Shown piece by piece: positions 1 through 7,868 of a stretch of 15,428 nucleotides of DNA. A program made the position numbers and the translations under genes. Source of the stretch: Clostridiales bacterium (GTDB lineage: Bacteria; Bacillota; Clostridia; Oscillospirales; QAMX01); the NCBI GenBank assembly GCA_012841675.1, contig DUUG01000107.1:1-15428 (forward strand). The letters are read 5' to 3'. Numbering within the stretch: the first letter of the stretch is position 1; each line of letters opens with the position of its first letter. The notes under the pieces are model-generated. The model was not told the origin of the DNA, searched no databases, and was given only the letters and a program-made list of their open reading frames with translations.

Positions 1-7
1 AACCTCT

Positions 8-358
8 TCATTTTGTGCCGTCCTTTCTTTTGGAAAATGCGGAGGCCAGTGCCTTTAAAAAATCTGTTTCCGGCGGTGCAAGCTCATTCTGCACCAAGGT
101 GTCCGGGTCCAGCTCGCGTATAAGCTTTGCCCCCTGCGCCGAAACGGATAATAATAATGTTTTTTCGCCCGCCTTGACAATGACCAGTTGCGTGTCACGG
201 GTTAGGGCGGTTCGTTCTATAACTGTTATGTTCTTCCCCATCTTCTGAGAAAGTCCGCCCCCGTGCCGTTTGCCGATAAATCTTGTGGTTGCATATGCCA
301 GCCCTATGACAAAGACCACGGCCAACAGCGGAGGCAGCAGTGTTTTAATTAATTCCAA
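8..358 (-). CDS. fliO: FliO, flagellar export-gate assembly protein
   Basis: FliO is a small membrane protein that helps assemble the FliP ring of the flagellar type III export gate. The 116-residue product has one hydrophobic segment at about residues 7-25, followed by a basic patch (TTRFIGKR) and a small soluble domain with the typical MGKNITVIERTAL stretch, in which FliO proteins resemble one another. It ends in a basic tail. The start is a TTG at 356-358, chosen because a strong Shine-Dalgarno (GGAGGGG) sits about 8 nt upstream and the membrane segment follows at once; no ATG fits as well. It lies 36 nt after fliY. In many Firmicutes cheY sits between these two genes; here there is no room for it. 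Bases 1-7, read on the minus strand, give AGAGGTT just after the stop, which could be the ribosome site of the next gene, expected to be fliP. The family assignment rests on context plus topology, since FliO is poorly conserved. Confidence 0.88.
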   Translation of the reverse strand: MELIKTLLPPLLAVVFVIGLAYATTRFIGKRHGGGLSQKMGKNITVIERTALTRDTQLVIVKAGEKTLLLSVSAQGAKLIRELDPDTLVQNELAPPETDFLKALASAFSKRKDGTK

Positions 359-394
359 TGGTTTCCCCTCCGTGTTGGCCGGGGACGGCTGCTG

Positions 395-1522
395 CTACGT
401 TTTTTTGATAACCTCGGTGATTCTCACTCCGAAGTTGTCGTCGATTACGACCACATCGCCCCGGGCAATGAGTTGTCCGTTGACGACAACGTCCACCGGT
501 TCGCCGGCCTGCTTGTCCAGCTCGATAATAGAGCCTTGGCGCAGCTCTAAAACATCCTTAAGCTGTCGCCTTTTGCGCCCGATTTCCACCGTGACCGTCA
601 GTTCCACATCCATGACGATGCCCAGGTCAATGGGTGCAACGCTTTCTTCCTGCTCTTCCAGCTGGCCAAAACTCAGCGGGGCCACATTGACCACCGGTTT
701 TTGGCGCGGCGGCGGCGCGGCGGCGGGTTTAGGCTGCTGCGGCGCTGCCGCAGGTGCCTGTGCGGGGGCCTGTGCCGGTGCCGAAGGCGCATCGTGGCTT
801 AGATCGTCGGAGAACATGACGCCGGGCACCTGCGCATGGCCTGTGGTACTGGTGTAATCCTGTTGGGTAGCCGGTTCCTGCGGTATGGCAGATTCTTCCA
901 TAGATTCCTGTGCACCTCCCATATCCAACGCCGTTTGTACCAGATCCTTTGCAAAATCAATGGGCATAACCGTTAAAAATTCGCTGTCCAGCAGGCCTTC
1001 CACCTGCAGCCGGAAGCTGACCCGCACAATGGCCAGCTTATCCGACGAATAGAAATTGGGCCGCTCGTCCAGATCAAAGGGCTTGGGCGTGGATATATTG
1101 ATGTTCATATCCAACATCGACGCCAGTGCCGTGCAGGCAGCGCCCATCATCTGGTTCATAATCTCGCCCAAAGCACTCATGTGCATTTCGTCCAGTTCCT
1201 TATTGGAATCGACCATGCTTTCGTCGCCGATTAAAAGCTCGACAATACGGCGAACGTCTTTGATGCTCATAATCATGATGTTCGAGCCGTTGAGACCTTC
1301 GATATACTCAATCTCAATGCCGACGGCCGGTTCAAGATTGCTATATTCGAATTTACCGGGCTCCACGACGGTTACCTGCGGCGTTGTAATGCTAACAGTT
1401 TGATCCAACAGAATGGACACGGCCGTGGCCGAAGCGCCCATGCTGATGTTTAAAATTTCGCCAATGGCGTCTGTTTCTATGGATGTCAATCCCCCAAGGG
1501 GGGTAGGGTTTCGTTTGCTCAC
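395..1522 (-). CDS. fliY: FliY, C-ring switch protein with CheC-type CheY-P phosphatase domain
   Basis: FliY forms part of the flagellar switch (C ring) in Firmicutes and also dephosphorylates CheY-P. Two CheC-type active-site motifs are visible, both with exact spacing: D18-x3-E22-x2-N25-x22-P48 and S116-x3-E120-x2-N123-x22-P146. A Pro/Ala/Gln-rich linker (about residues 245-285) leads to a C-terminal FliN domain (about 300-373) with the LGIVMDVELTVTVEIGRKR stretch and the GEPVDVVVNGQLIARGDVVV core. I chose the GTG at 1520-1522: it overlaps the fliM stop (GTGA), has AAGGA 8 nt upstream, and gives 375 residues, close to the usual family length. The frame stays open upstream to 1606, but that extension lies inside fliM and looks non-coding. 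Unlike Bacillus FliY, which begins with an EIDALLN-type CheY-P docking peptide, this protein starts almost directly with the CheC domain. Confidence 0.95.
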   Translation of the reverse strand: MSKRNPTPLGGLTSIETDAIGEILNISMGASATAVSILLDQTVSITTPQVTVVEPGKFEYSNLEPAVGIEIEYIEGLNGSNIMIMSIKDVRRIVELLIGDESMVDSNKELDEMHMSALGEIMNQMMGAACTALASMLDMNINISTPKPFDLDERPNFYSSDKLAIVRVSFRLQVEGLLDSEFLTVMPIDFAKDLVQTALDMGGAQESMEESAIPQEPATQQDYTSTTGHAQVPGVMFSDDLSHDAPSAPAQAPAQAPAAAPQQPKPAAAPPPRQKPVVNVAPLSFGQLEEQEESVAPIDLGIVMDVELTVTVEIGRKRRQLKDVLELRQGSIIELDKQAGEPVDVVVNGQLIARGDVVVIDDNFGVRITEVIKKT

Positions 1523-2505
1523 AAGACGTGTCCTTCTTTCTTCTGCGGCTTGCCGATCTTGACGGCCATTTGGTTTCTGCTTATACCCGGGCGGCCGGAA
1601 ATCCATTTTTTGCCGTTAATTATAATAGAAATGGGCTCATCCAGATGCTGATCCAGCTTTATGACATCCCCCGGCTGTAGGGAGAGTACCTCACGCATGG
1701 TAATGGTAGTTCTCCCTAATATGCCGCGCACTTCCACATCCGCATTCTGGACTCTGTGCAAGATGCCCTGTCGGATTTCTTCCTTTTGCTGACTGTTTAA
1801 GTCCTTTTCTTGGCGGTCAGTCTGGTTCAGGGAGTCCAAAGTCTCGCCGATGCCCATGCAGGGAACGCAGCAGGTTAGGACGCCCTTTACGTTGCCAATT
1901 CGTACATTCATAACGATGACCGCGACGATCTCATCCATGGCAATGGACTTAATAAACCTTGTATTGGTTTCCATCTGGCGCAAGGAGACAGCAACACCGG
2001 GCACATGGACCCAAGCCTCCTCCAGCAAAACCGCCGCTTTCCGAAAAATCCGCTCCATCAGAGACATTTCAATTTCGGTATAATCTCGTCCCGGAGTGGG
2101 GATATCGTTCATATTTCCGCCAAACATACGCTGAATCAGAGCATAGGTTAGAGAATCTGACATATCCAGCAGCACGGCCCCTTCGAGCACATTAATGTCT
2201 ATAATCCCTGTCATAAGAATATCGGGCAGGGCGTTGTTGTACTCAAAATAAGGGTGTTCCTCTACCGAAACGACGGTTATTTCGCAATAGCTGCGAGTCA
2301 GCCCGGCCAGATAGGCCGCCAGATGCCTGGCAAAAACCTCATAAATGCCTGTCAAAACCTTCTGCTGATCCCGAGACAGCTTTTTCGGCGTTTTGAAATT
2401 GTATGGCTTTATTGTATTATCTTCTTCTAACACACGCTTCGGTGCATTGCCCAACAGCTCATTCAGCAGTGCGTCAATTTGGTTTTGTGACAGTATTTCT
2501 GACAT
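1519..2505 (-). CDS. fliM: FliM, flagellar motor switch protein
   Basis: FliM is the middle layer of the C ring. It binds CheY-P and touches FliG above and FliN/FliY below. The 328-residue product starts MSEILSQNQIDALLN, the conserved N-terminal peptide that binds CheY-P (Q9-N15). It then has the CheC-like middle domain (about 40-230) and a C-terminal FliN-like domain (about 245-320) with LGRTTITMREVLSLQPGDVI and the DEPISIIINGKKWISGRPG segment. The ATG at 2503-2505 has AGGA roughly 10 nt upstream. The stop overlaps the fliY GTG by four bases, so the two switch subunits are probably translationally coupled. One oddity: the FliG-binding GGxG motif of other FliMs appears here as GGNM (129-132). 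fliL, which usually precedes fliM, is missing. Confidence 0.97.
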   Translation of the reverse strand: MSEILSQNQIDALLNELLGNAPKRVLEEDNTIKPYNFKTPKKLSRDQQKVLTGIYEVFARHLAAYLAGLTRSYCEITVVSVEEHPYFEYNNALPDILMTGIIDINVLEGAVLLDMSDSLTYALIQRMFGGNMNDIPTPGRDYTEIEMSLMERIFRKAAVLLEEAWVHVPGVAVSLRQMETNTRFIKSIAMDEIVAVIVMNVRIGNVKGVLTCCVPCMGIGETLDSLNQTDRQEKDLNSQQKEEIRQGILHRVQNADVEVRGILGRTTITMREVLSLQPGDVIKLDQHLDEPISIIINGKKWISGRPGISRNQMAVKIGKPQKKEGHVL

Positions 2506-2529
2506 GGTTTCCTATCCTGTTCCCCCGCT

Positions 2530-2751
2530 CTAATCGACTATGGATTTGCTAACAGTGGGATTGCCCGCACGGTCCATCAGCTCTCTTTTATAAGCCTTGA
2601 TCCGTGCAATAACCTCCTCGGGCGTTTCCTGCGCGTAGTAGCTTTTACCGTTTATCAAAGTGATCAGCGTATCGGGCGTGATTTCTATGGTCTCAATTAA
2701 GTCCGGGTTTATATAATATCGTTCTTGGCTCAGATTTGTAATCTCGATCAT
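2530..2751 (-). CDS. flbD: FlbD/SwrD family small flagellar protein
   Basis: A 73-residue protein of the FlbD family, called SwrD in Bacillus subtilis, where it raises flagellar torque and is needed for swarming. The family hallmarks are visible: MIEITNL at the N-terminus, then INPDLIETIE, a TLITLINGKSYYAQETPEEV stretch that closely follows the family pattern, and a basic helix (IKAYKRELM). This is not the transcription factor FlbD of Caulobacter, which shares only the name. The ATG at 2749-2751 has AAGGATGGGG just upstream. It sits 25 nt after flgE and 24 nt before fliM; flgE-swrD-fliL-fliM is the standard Firmicutes order, here with fliL missing. No membrane segment or signal peptide is seen. 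Confidence 0.93.
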   Translation of the reverse strand: MIEITNLSQERYYINPDLIETIEITPDTLITLINGKSYYAQETPEEVIARIKAYKRELMDRAGNPTVSKSIVD

Positions 2752-2776
2752 GTGACCCCATCCTTTTTATGCGATT

Positions 2777-3604
2777 TTACCGCTTCAGATTGATAAGCTC
2801 TTCCAGAATCTGGTCTGAGGTAGTAATGACACGAGAGTTGGCCTGAAACCCTCTTTGGGCAACGATCATATCCGTAAACTCCTTGGAAAGGTCTACGTTG
2901 GACATTTCCAGCGCGCCGGAAAGCAGGGGACCGGCCAAGTCGCTTCCTGCCACCGTAAAGACGGCATCGCCGGAATTTTCCGTGACCGAGTAATACTGGT
3001 TCCCGTTTTGATCCAAACCGCCCGGGTTGTTAAACACCGCAAGGGACAGTTGGCCGAGCTGTTCAATATCTCCCGTCAGGGTGTTTTTACCCGTAATAAC
3101 ACCGGCAGCGTTAATCGCAATGTCCACATAGTCTTCAAAATCGTCTATTTTGATTTTATCAAGGACAACATTTCCATCGCTGTCACTGTACATTCCGACG
3201 ACAAAATTGCCGTTGGCGTCCACCAAGTTTCCGCTTGCGTCAAAATCGAAGGCCCCAACGCGGGTATATTTCATCGTACCGGAAGAATCCGTAATGGTGA
3301 AATAGCCGTCGCCGGCAATATACAGATCCAGCGACCGGGAGGTTTGCTGGTATCCGCTTCGATTGTTGGTCACCTGAATAGTACCGACTGTCGTACCGTA
3401 ACCGAGCTGCATGGGGTTGGTGCCGCCCAGATTATCCGTTGCTTCGCTGGCCGAAGAAAGCGTTTGATAGTACATATCTTTAAAAAGCACACGGCTGGCG
3501 CTGAAACCGGCTGTATTCACGTTTGCAATGTTGTTACCGATAACATCCATCATGGTCTGGTGCGTTTTGAGGCCAGTAACAGCAGAAAACATAGACTTAA
3601 TCAT
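2777..3604 (-). CDS. flgE: FlgE, flagellar hook protein (short Firmicutes form)
   Basis: This is the subunit of the flagellar hook, exported by the type III apparatus and polymerised beneath the FlgD cap. The N-terminal rod/hook signature is clear: MIKSMFSAVTGLKTHQTMMD followed by IGNNIANVNTAGF (about 1-34). The C-terminal D0 helix is also typical: SNVDLSKEFTDMIVAQRGF, then NSRVITTSDQILEELINL (about 237-273). The middle contains the FlgE/F/G-type DLYIAGDGYF motif and a FlgE-like beta domain rich in Asp, Gly and Asn. At 275 residues it is close to B. subtilis FlgE and much shorter than enterobacterial FlgE, so it lacks the extra outer domain. Its position directly after flgD and before flbD supports FlgE over the similar rod protein FlgG. 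GGAGGA lies 6 nt before the ATG at 3602-3604. Confidence 0.93.
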   Translation of the reverse strand: MIKSMFSAVTGLKTHQTMMDVIGNNIANVNTAGFSASRVLFKDMYYQTLSSASEATDNLGGTNPMQLGYGTTVGTIQVTNNRSGYQQTSRSLDLYIAGDGYFTITDSSGTMKYTRVGAFDFDASGNLVDANGNFVVGMYSDSDGNVVLDKIKIDDFEDYVDIAINAAGVITGKNTLTGDIEQLGQLSLAVFNNPGGLDQNGNQYYSVTENSGDAVFTVAGSDLAGPLLSGALEMSNVDLSKEFTDMIVAQRGFQANSRVITTSDQILEELINLKR

Positions 3605-3629
3605 GTGTAATCCTCCATTTACAATGTAA

Positions 3630-4040
3630 TTAGCCCACTTGGCTGACTTTATCCATGGAATAAAGCTTTCCGTTTACATAAAGGTAAGGCACGCCGTTTT
3701 GATAGCTCACTTTCTCCACCGTTCCGGAAACGGATTCCATCATTCCGTTGCTCCCGGCGTCCTCAATGGTAACCGTTTTGCCAAGAAGCGTCAAAGCGAG
3801 GTTGGTATTAATAGTTTCCTTCAGCTCCGTCAGTTGGGTCAAGGTGGTAAACTGAGCCAATTGGGAAAGAAACTGGGTGTTGTCCACCGTATCGTACATG
3901 CTTTGGTTTTCAAGCTGGGCGGCAATCAGGCGAAAGAAATCGTTAATGGACAGGTCTGATCCGTTTTTCGCCGGTTGGGCAGCCGTTGCCGCTTGCGCGG
4001 CACTGGTGCGACCGGCCGCAGGGATGTTGTGTATCTCCAT
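3630..4040 (-). CDS. flgD: FlgD, hook-assembly scaffold (cap) protein, short form
   Basis: FlgD caps the growing hook and guides addition of FlgE subunits; it is removed when the hook is finished. The 136-residue product has a flexible Ala/Gln/Thr-rich N-terminus and then the family core SINDFFRLIAAQLENQSMYD with TQFLSQLAQFTTLTQLTEL (about 31-75). A short beta region follows (LLGKTVTIEDAGS, then GTVEKVSYQNGVPYLYVNGK). The large C-terminal Tudor/FnIII part of enterobacterial FlgD is absent, as is usual in Firmicutes (B. subtilis FlgD is about the same length). The ATG at 4038-4040 has a strong GGAGGGG about 6 nt upstream, and the fliK stop TAG sits right at the start of that site, so translation is probably coupled to fliK. 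flgE follows 25 nt downstream. Confidence 0.94.
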   Translation of the reverse strand: MEIHNIPAAGRTSAAQAATAAQPAKNGSDLSINDFFRLIAAQLENQSMYDTVDNTQFLSQLAQFTTLTQLTELKETINTNLALTLLGKTVTIEDAGSNGMMESVSGTVEKVSYQNGVPYLYVNGKLYSMDKVSQVG

Positions 4041-4051
4041 CGTTTCCCCTC

Positions 4052-5341
4052 CTAAACTTTGTAATGTATAGTTCCGGACCGATAAACAAGTCGGGGCGGG
4101 CGGTTCGTTGGCTGTTCTGATGATGCCTTTCGTCCGGGCAGTTGGATCTCGGCAAAGCCTGGGGGCTGCCGATGCTGGGAGAAATGCTCTGTTGCCGCGC
4201 TAAAATCGCTCTGCGTGAAGTTTTCCAAAACCAGCTGGCCCACTTGATAGCCCGCCGATTCCAGCCCTGTCTGCAAAAGGTCGAGCTGGGAGGCGATCAT
4301 CTCCCCCGCTATGGCCGTTTCACTCCGCATATGTACCTGAAGCATGCTGTCCCGCAGAGATAGCCGCACGGTCACTTCCCCTAGCCCCTCCGGCTGCAGA
4401 CGAAGGGTAAACTGGTCATTTCTCAAGCGAATATGGTTATCAATTTCGGAAACAAGTTGCCTTGCCGGCGGCTCCACTTGCATCTCCGTTTCCGCCTGAG
4501 ACAGATTTGATATCTGCCCTAGCCCGGATGCGGCGCCTGCAAGGGCCGTTGCACCGGCGTTTGGCACCTCACGCTCCTCTGCCCTTGTTGCAAAAGAGAC
4601 TGCTGTCAGCCGTTGGCCTCTGCCCTCCGGAGCGGGCGGGCCTTCCGTTCGAGTTGCCGAAATGATCGGATCTCTTTGCCCTGCTTTTGCTGCTTGGGAG
4701 GAAAAATTTGGCTCTGGCTTTCCATGTGCCGCTTCCGTTTCCGAAATGTCAGGTTCCGCGCGGAGAGCAAATTCTCGCACCGTTTCGAGCTGCCTGTTTT
4801 CAGGCACACTTTCAAGCAGCATCTCCGGCATTCCGGCTTCCGAAAGCATTTCCTGCCTGTATAGCGCCTCACCGGGCACTCTTGCATCCAGCTCCGCCAC
4901 ATCCGGCGTATGGGCCGAAAGCCGGCGGTTAGCTACGTGAAACGTTTGGTTCCCGTCCGTTCTATGGGGTAAAGCCACATCCGGCGGAAGCCCTTTTGCG
5001 TTGTCCGACGCAAGTGCCGGATGGGAATTTCCTTTCCCTTCTGAACTAACGGCGGAGAGTGCGTCCGTTTCCTTAGAATCTTGCAAAAGCTCCGGCGTAA
5101 CGGTTGGTATGGCGGGGCAAACGCCCAAGATGGCCTGCCGTTCATCCCACGGGTCCTCCGGGGAGGGAGGATGGGGGTTGCCTTCCGCTTTCTCCTCTGC
5201 CTGCCCTTCCCCATGTTCTAAGCACTGTAACAGAAGGGAAAACAGGTCTCCGTTATCCAATGCCTGCGTTGGCAAAGTTCCTTTGGTAGCCGCCGGCGAC
5301 ATACCGGTTAGGCCGCTTATCTGCAATGGAGGCAATGGCAT
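4052..5341 (-). CDS. fliK: FliK, flagellar hook-length control protein
   Basis: FliK is an exported molecular ruler that switches the export gate from hook to filament substrates when the hook is long enough. The 429-residue product is mostly low-complexity and poorly conserved over its first ~290 residues (rich in Pro, Glu, Ala, Gln, with no membrane segment), as expected for the extended ruler part. From about residue 298 it has the conserved FliK C-terminal (Flg_hook) domain: the LRLQPEGLGEVTVRL motif, then VHMRSETAIAGEMI and LDLLQTGLESAGYQVGQLVL. That domain contacts FlhB. A hydrophilic tail of about 45 residues follows. It lies between fliJ (27 nt before) and flgD (11 nt after), the standard place; the ylxF/motE gene found between fliJ and fliK in B. 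subtilis is absent. The start ATG at 5339-5341 has AAAGGG about 7 nt upstream. Confidence 0.92.
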   Translation of the reverse strand: MPLPPLQISGLTGMSPAATKGTLPTQALDNGDLFSLLLQCLEHGEGQAEEKAEGNPHPPSPEDPWDERQAILGVCPAIPTVTPELLQDSKETDALSAVSSEGKGNSHPALASDNAKGLPPDVALPHRTDGNQTFHVANRRLSAHTPDVAELDARVPGEALYRQEMLSEAGMPEMLLESVPENRQLETVREFALRAEPDISETEAAHGKPEPNFSSQAAKAGQRDPIISATRTEGPPAPEGRGQRLTAVSFATRAEEREVPNAGATALAGAASGLGQISNLSQAETEMQVEPPARQLVSEIDNHIRLRNDQFTLRLQPEGLGEVTVRLSLRDSMLQVHMRSETAIAGEMIASQLDLLQTGLESAGYQVGQLVLENFTQSDFSAATEHFSQHRQPPGFAEIQLPGRKASSEQPTNRPPRLVYRSGTIHYKV

Positions 5342-5368
5342 TCACCTGCCCTTTCTTCCCGTTGCCGT

Positions 5369-5815
5369 TTAATGCGCCAGTCGAGACGCGGTGTTGGCAA
5401 CAAATTCTTCGATAATAATCTCTTCTTTTTTTCGAACTTCTTCAGTATAGGCCTCAAACTTGTTCTCTCTCAGCTTTTCCACGGTCATTTTATCCGTTGT
5501 CACGGCAATAAGTTTTTCTCTTTGCCGATCAATTTGCTCTTGCATTTGAAGCAGACGCATTTCTAAGCTTTGGATTTGACTTTTCATATCTTCCATCATT
5601 AAACGCATGGCAAGAACTTTTCTCGCCGGAAGCCCCTTGGCGCACTGGACATGAAATTCGGACACTTCACGGTCGTAAGACGCCTGCAGGGCTTGTCGGG
5701 CATTGTCCAGAGACTGGTATTCGGCTTTCAATATGTTCAAACGCTGCGTTTCTTTGTTTTGAAGGAAGGTATCGTAAAAAAGGACAGATTGCAGAGAAAA
5801 TTTGAATTTTTTCAT
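5369..5815 (-). CDS. fliJ: FliJ, flagellar export complex stalk protein
   Basis: FliJ is the coiled-coil stalk of the flagellar export ATPase. It sits in the FliI hexamer much as the gamma subunit does in F1-ATPase and links it to FlhA. The 148-residue product is almost entirely helical and highly charged, with long heptad-like stretches (for example SLDNARQALQASYDREVSEF and SQIQSLEMRLLQMQEQIDRQ), and starts with the family-typical MKKFKFSLQSVL. There is no membrane segment. It lies 18 nt after fliI and 27 nt before fliK, in the standard place. The ATG at 5813-5815 is preceded by AAGGGAAAG. FliJ sequences diverge widely, so context and helix pattern carry much of the assignment. Confidence 0.92.
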   Translation of the reverse strand: MKKFKFSLQSVLFYDTFLQNKETQRLNILKAEYQSLDNARQALQASYDREVSEFHVQCAKGLPARKVLAMRLMMEDMKSQIQSLEMRLLQMQEQIDRQREKLIAVTTDKMTVEKLRENKFEAYTEEVRKKEEIIIEEFVANTASRLAH

Positions 5816-5833
5816 AGTGGTCTTTCCCTTAAG

Positions 5834-7150
5834 CTATGTAGCCAGCTGCTGCATTTGCTCCAGGATTTGCTCAAAGGTGAATTTCTCGTTAACTCCCTGA
5901 CATAAAAAACCGTTAATCTGATCGATGGTAGCAATAGCATCGTCAATCTTGGGATTGGTGCCCGGTTTGTAGGCACCGATGCTGATTAGGTCGAAGTTCT
6001 CATAATAGGCTGCCATCCGGGCTCTGATGACCGAAGCGGCCTGTTGATGCTCGGGCGTGACGATTTCGTTCATGACACGGCTGATGCTGGCCAGAACGTC
6101 AATGGCCGGGTAATGGTTGCGCATGGCCACCTTCCGGGACAATACAATATGGCCATCGATAATGCCGCGCACCGTATCGGAAATAGGCTCGTTTACGTCG
6201 TCCCCTTCCACCAAAACGGTGTATATGCCTGTGATAGAGCCTTTTTTGAAGTTTCCCGTTCGCTCCAAAAGCTTCGGAAGCAGCGCATAGAGAGAAGGTG
6301 TGTAGCCTCTTGCCACCGGCGGCTCGCCTGTGGCAAGGCCGATTTCCCGCTGGGCCATGGCAAAGCGCGTTAAAGAGTCCATCATTAAAAGCACGTCTTT
6401 CCCCTGGTCCCGGAAATATTCGGCAATGGCCGTGGCCGTCAGCGCACAGTGGAAGCGGGCCATGGCCGGCTGGTCGGAAGTGGCCGCCACCAAAACGGTT
6501 TTTTTCATGCCCTCTTCCTGTATATCCTTTTCAATAAAGTCTCTCACTTCTCGGCCGCGCTCGCCCACCAGCGCAATCACGTTGACATCCGCTTCAATGT
6601 TCCGGGAGATCATGCCAAGCAGCGTACTTTTACCAACGCCGCTTCCCGAAAAGATCCCCATTCTCTGCCCCTTGCCAACGGTCAGCAGCGAGTCGATGGC
6701 TTTGACGCCTATGGTAATCCGCTCGCTAATGCGTTCCCGTTCAAACGGGTTGGTCGGCGTTCCTTCTACGGAATACGTTTCCGTACACTGAATGGGCGGG
6801 CCGCCGTCTATGGGGTTTCCGAACCCGTCCAGCACGCGGCCGATAATATCGTTTCCCACGGGAACGCGCAGGATATCCCCCGTCGGCTCCACAATGCTTC
6901 CTTTGACAATGCCGATCATATCGTCAAACGGCATCAAAAGCACGCGATTTTCCCGAAATCCAACAATTTTCGACAAAATATAGGAGTCTTTTTTCCGGTT
7001 GTATATCTTGCATAAAGTTCCAATGTCGGCCGCCGGTCCTGTGCTTTCGATTAGCATGCCGATGATCTTATCTATCTTTCCGCTTTGAATAACGGTTTCC
7101 GTCTTATCCACAAGGTACGAAAGCCGTTCAAAGTTCAGTTGCTTCGTCAT
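5834..7150 (-). CDS. fliI: FliI, flagellum-specific export ATPase
   Basis: FliI is the cytoplasmic ATPase that helps unfold and deliver export substrates to the flagellar gate; it is related to the beta subunit of F1-ATPase. The 438-residue protein shows the Walker A loop SGSGVGKST (168-176), the GERGRE segment with the catalytic Glu (197-202), and Walker B ending in VLLMMDSLTR (253-262) followed by the FliI-typical RFAMAQREIGLATGEPP. The N-terminal beta-barrel domain holds GRVLDGFGNPIDGG (104-117). Length and motifs are complete, so it should be active. The start ATG at 7148-7150 overlaps the end of fliH by 23 nt and has GGGGG about 7 nt upstream. FliH, its regulator, is encoded just before it and FliJ, its stalk, just after. 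Confidence 0.98.
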   Translation of the reverse strand: MTKQLNFERLSYLVDKTETVIQSGKIDKIIGMLIESTGPAADIGTLCKIYNRKKDSYILSKIVGFRENRVLLMPFDDMIGIVKGSIVEPTGDILRVPVGNDIIGRVLDGFGNPIDGGPPIQCTETYSVEGTPTNPFERERISERITIGVKAIDSLLTVGKGQRMGIFSGSGVGKSTLLGMISRNIEADVNVIALVGERGREVRDFIEKDIQEEGMKKTVLVAATSDQPAMARFHCALTATAIAEYFRDQGKDVLLMMDSLTRFAMAQREIGLATGEPPVARGYTPSLYALLPKLLERTGNFKKGSITGIYTVLVEGDDVNEPISDTVRGIIDGHIVLSRKVAMRNHYPAIDVLASISRVMNEIVTPEHQQAASVIRARMAAYYENFDLISIGAYKPGTNPKIDDAIATIDQINGFLCQGVNEKFTFEQILEQMQQLAT

Positions 7151-7868
7151 GTGATTCCCCCAGGATCTTTTGACTTATAATCGCAAGCTGCTTATCTGCG
7201 CTGGCATCCAGCAGCATATTCTCCGATTCAATCTGGCAAGTGCCAAGGGGGGCTGTTTCGTCCACTTGAATTTCGATTTGCTCGGCATCCTTGACCATAC
7301 TGAGTAAGTAGTCGGCGCTCATGCTGACAAAGCTGGATTCGTGGGGCGAAACAGTGAGTGTGATCCGTTTTTCACCGTTAATCTCGGCAACTGCTTTCTT
7401 AAACATCCGCACATAGGTGCCTTTGTCTTCGGACAGCTCTGTATTCAGAATTTTCCCGGCAATCTGCAGGGAAAGCTTTAACAGATTGTGGCTATATTCT
7501 TCCAGCGCTTTCTCCTTGCTGGCGTCCAGGTTTGAAAGCAACGTCCGGACGGCCTCCAGTGTGGCGTTTGTTTCCTCCGCCGCCTTGGCCCGCCCTTCGG
7601 CATAGCCCTGCTCAAACCCTTGCCTATGCCCCTCATGATACCCTTTTTGCGTTGCCTCTTTTTTCAGGTTTTCCGCGGTTTCCGCCGCTTCCTTTAAAAG
7701 CTGTTCGCATTGCAGACTAGTATCACTTAGCATGCCGGCCGCTGTTTCCTCCGCCTCTACAAGGTGCCTTGCGGGCAAATCCATTTTCTTAATGGCATGA
7801 GCACGGCTGTTGAGAACGTGACCGGTGCGCGCCATGGAAACGAAGTCTGCTTTAACCACTTTAGACAA
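7128..7868 (-). CDS. fliH: FliH, regulator of the flagellar export ATPase
   Basis: FliH forms the spokes that tether FliI to the C ring and restrain its ATPase. The product has a short N-terminal segment (SKVVKADFV), a long charged helical middle with the Ala/Glu/Gly-rich motif GYHEGHRQGFEQGYAEGRAK that marks the FliH/YscL family (repeated GxxxG-like spacing), and a C-terminal globular domain related to the F-ATPase delta subunit (about 125-240). I chose the TTG at 7866-7868, giving 246 residues: it overlaps the fliG stop by 8 nt, has a GGGGGGA run about 9 nt upstream, and begins LSKVVK, as FliH proteins often do. An alternative TTG at 7893-7895 would add nine residues reading through that G run and is less likely. 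fliI overlaps its 3' end. Confidence 0.9.
   Translation of the reverse strand: MSKVVKADFVSMARTGHVLNSRAHAIKKMDLPARHLVEAEETAAGMLSDTSLQCEQLLKEAAETAENLKKEATQKGYHEGHRQGFEQGYAEGRAKAAEETNATLEAVRTLLSNLDASKEKALEEYSHNLLKLSLQIAGKILNTELSEDKGTYVRMFKKAVAEINGEKRITLTVSPHESSFVSMSADYLLSMVKDAEQIEIQVDETAPLGTCQIESENMLLDASADKQLAIISQKILGESHDEATEL

Noticed and set aside
273..280. GCCGATAA on the plus strand inside fliO, resembling a SigD -10 box
   Set aside because: No TAAA at the required spacing upstream, it is antisense to fliO, and no plus-strand gene follows.
270..857. 195-codon plus-strand open frame opposite fliO/fliY
   Set aside because: It lies antisense to the conserved FliY C-terminal domain and linker; its Ala/Gly/Cys-rich sequence is the shadow of the Pro/Ala linker.
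1523..1606. N-terminal extension of FliY back to 1606
   Set aside because: It lies within the conserved end of fliM in another frame, lacks any FliY feature, and the GTG at 1522 has a proper ribosome site and stop-start overlap.
2855..3610. 251-codon plus-strand open frame opposite flgE
   Set aside because: Complete shadow of flgE, which has both rod/hook signatures intact; the antisense product has no recognisable features.
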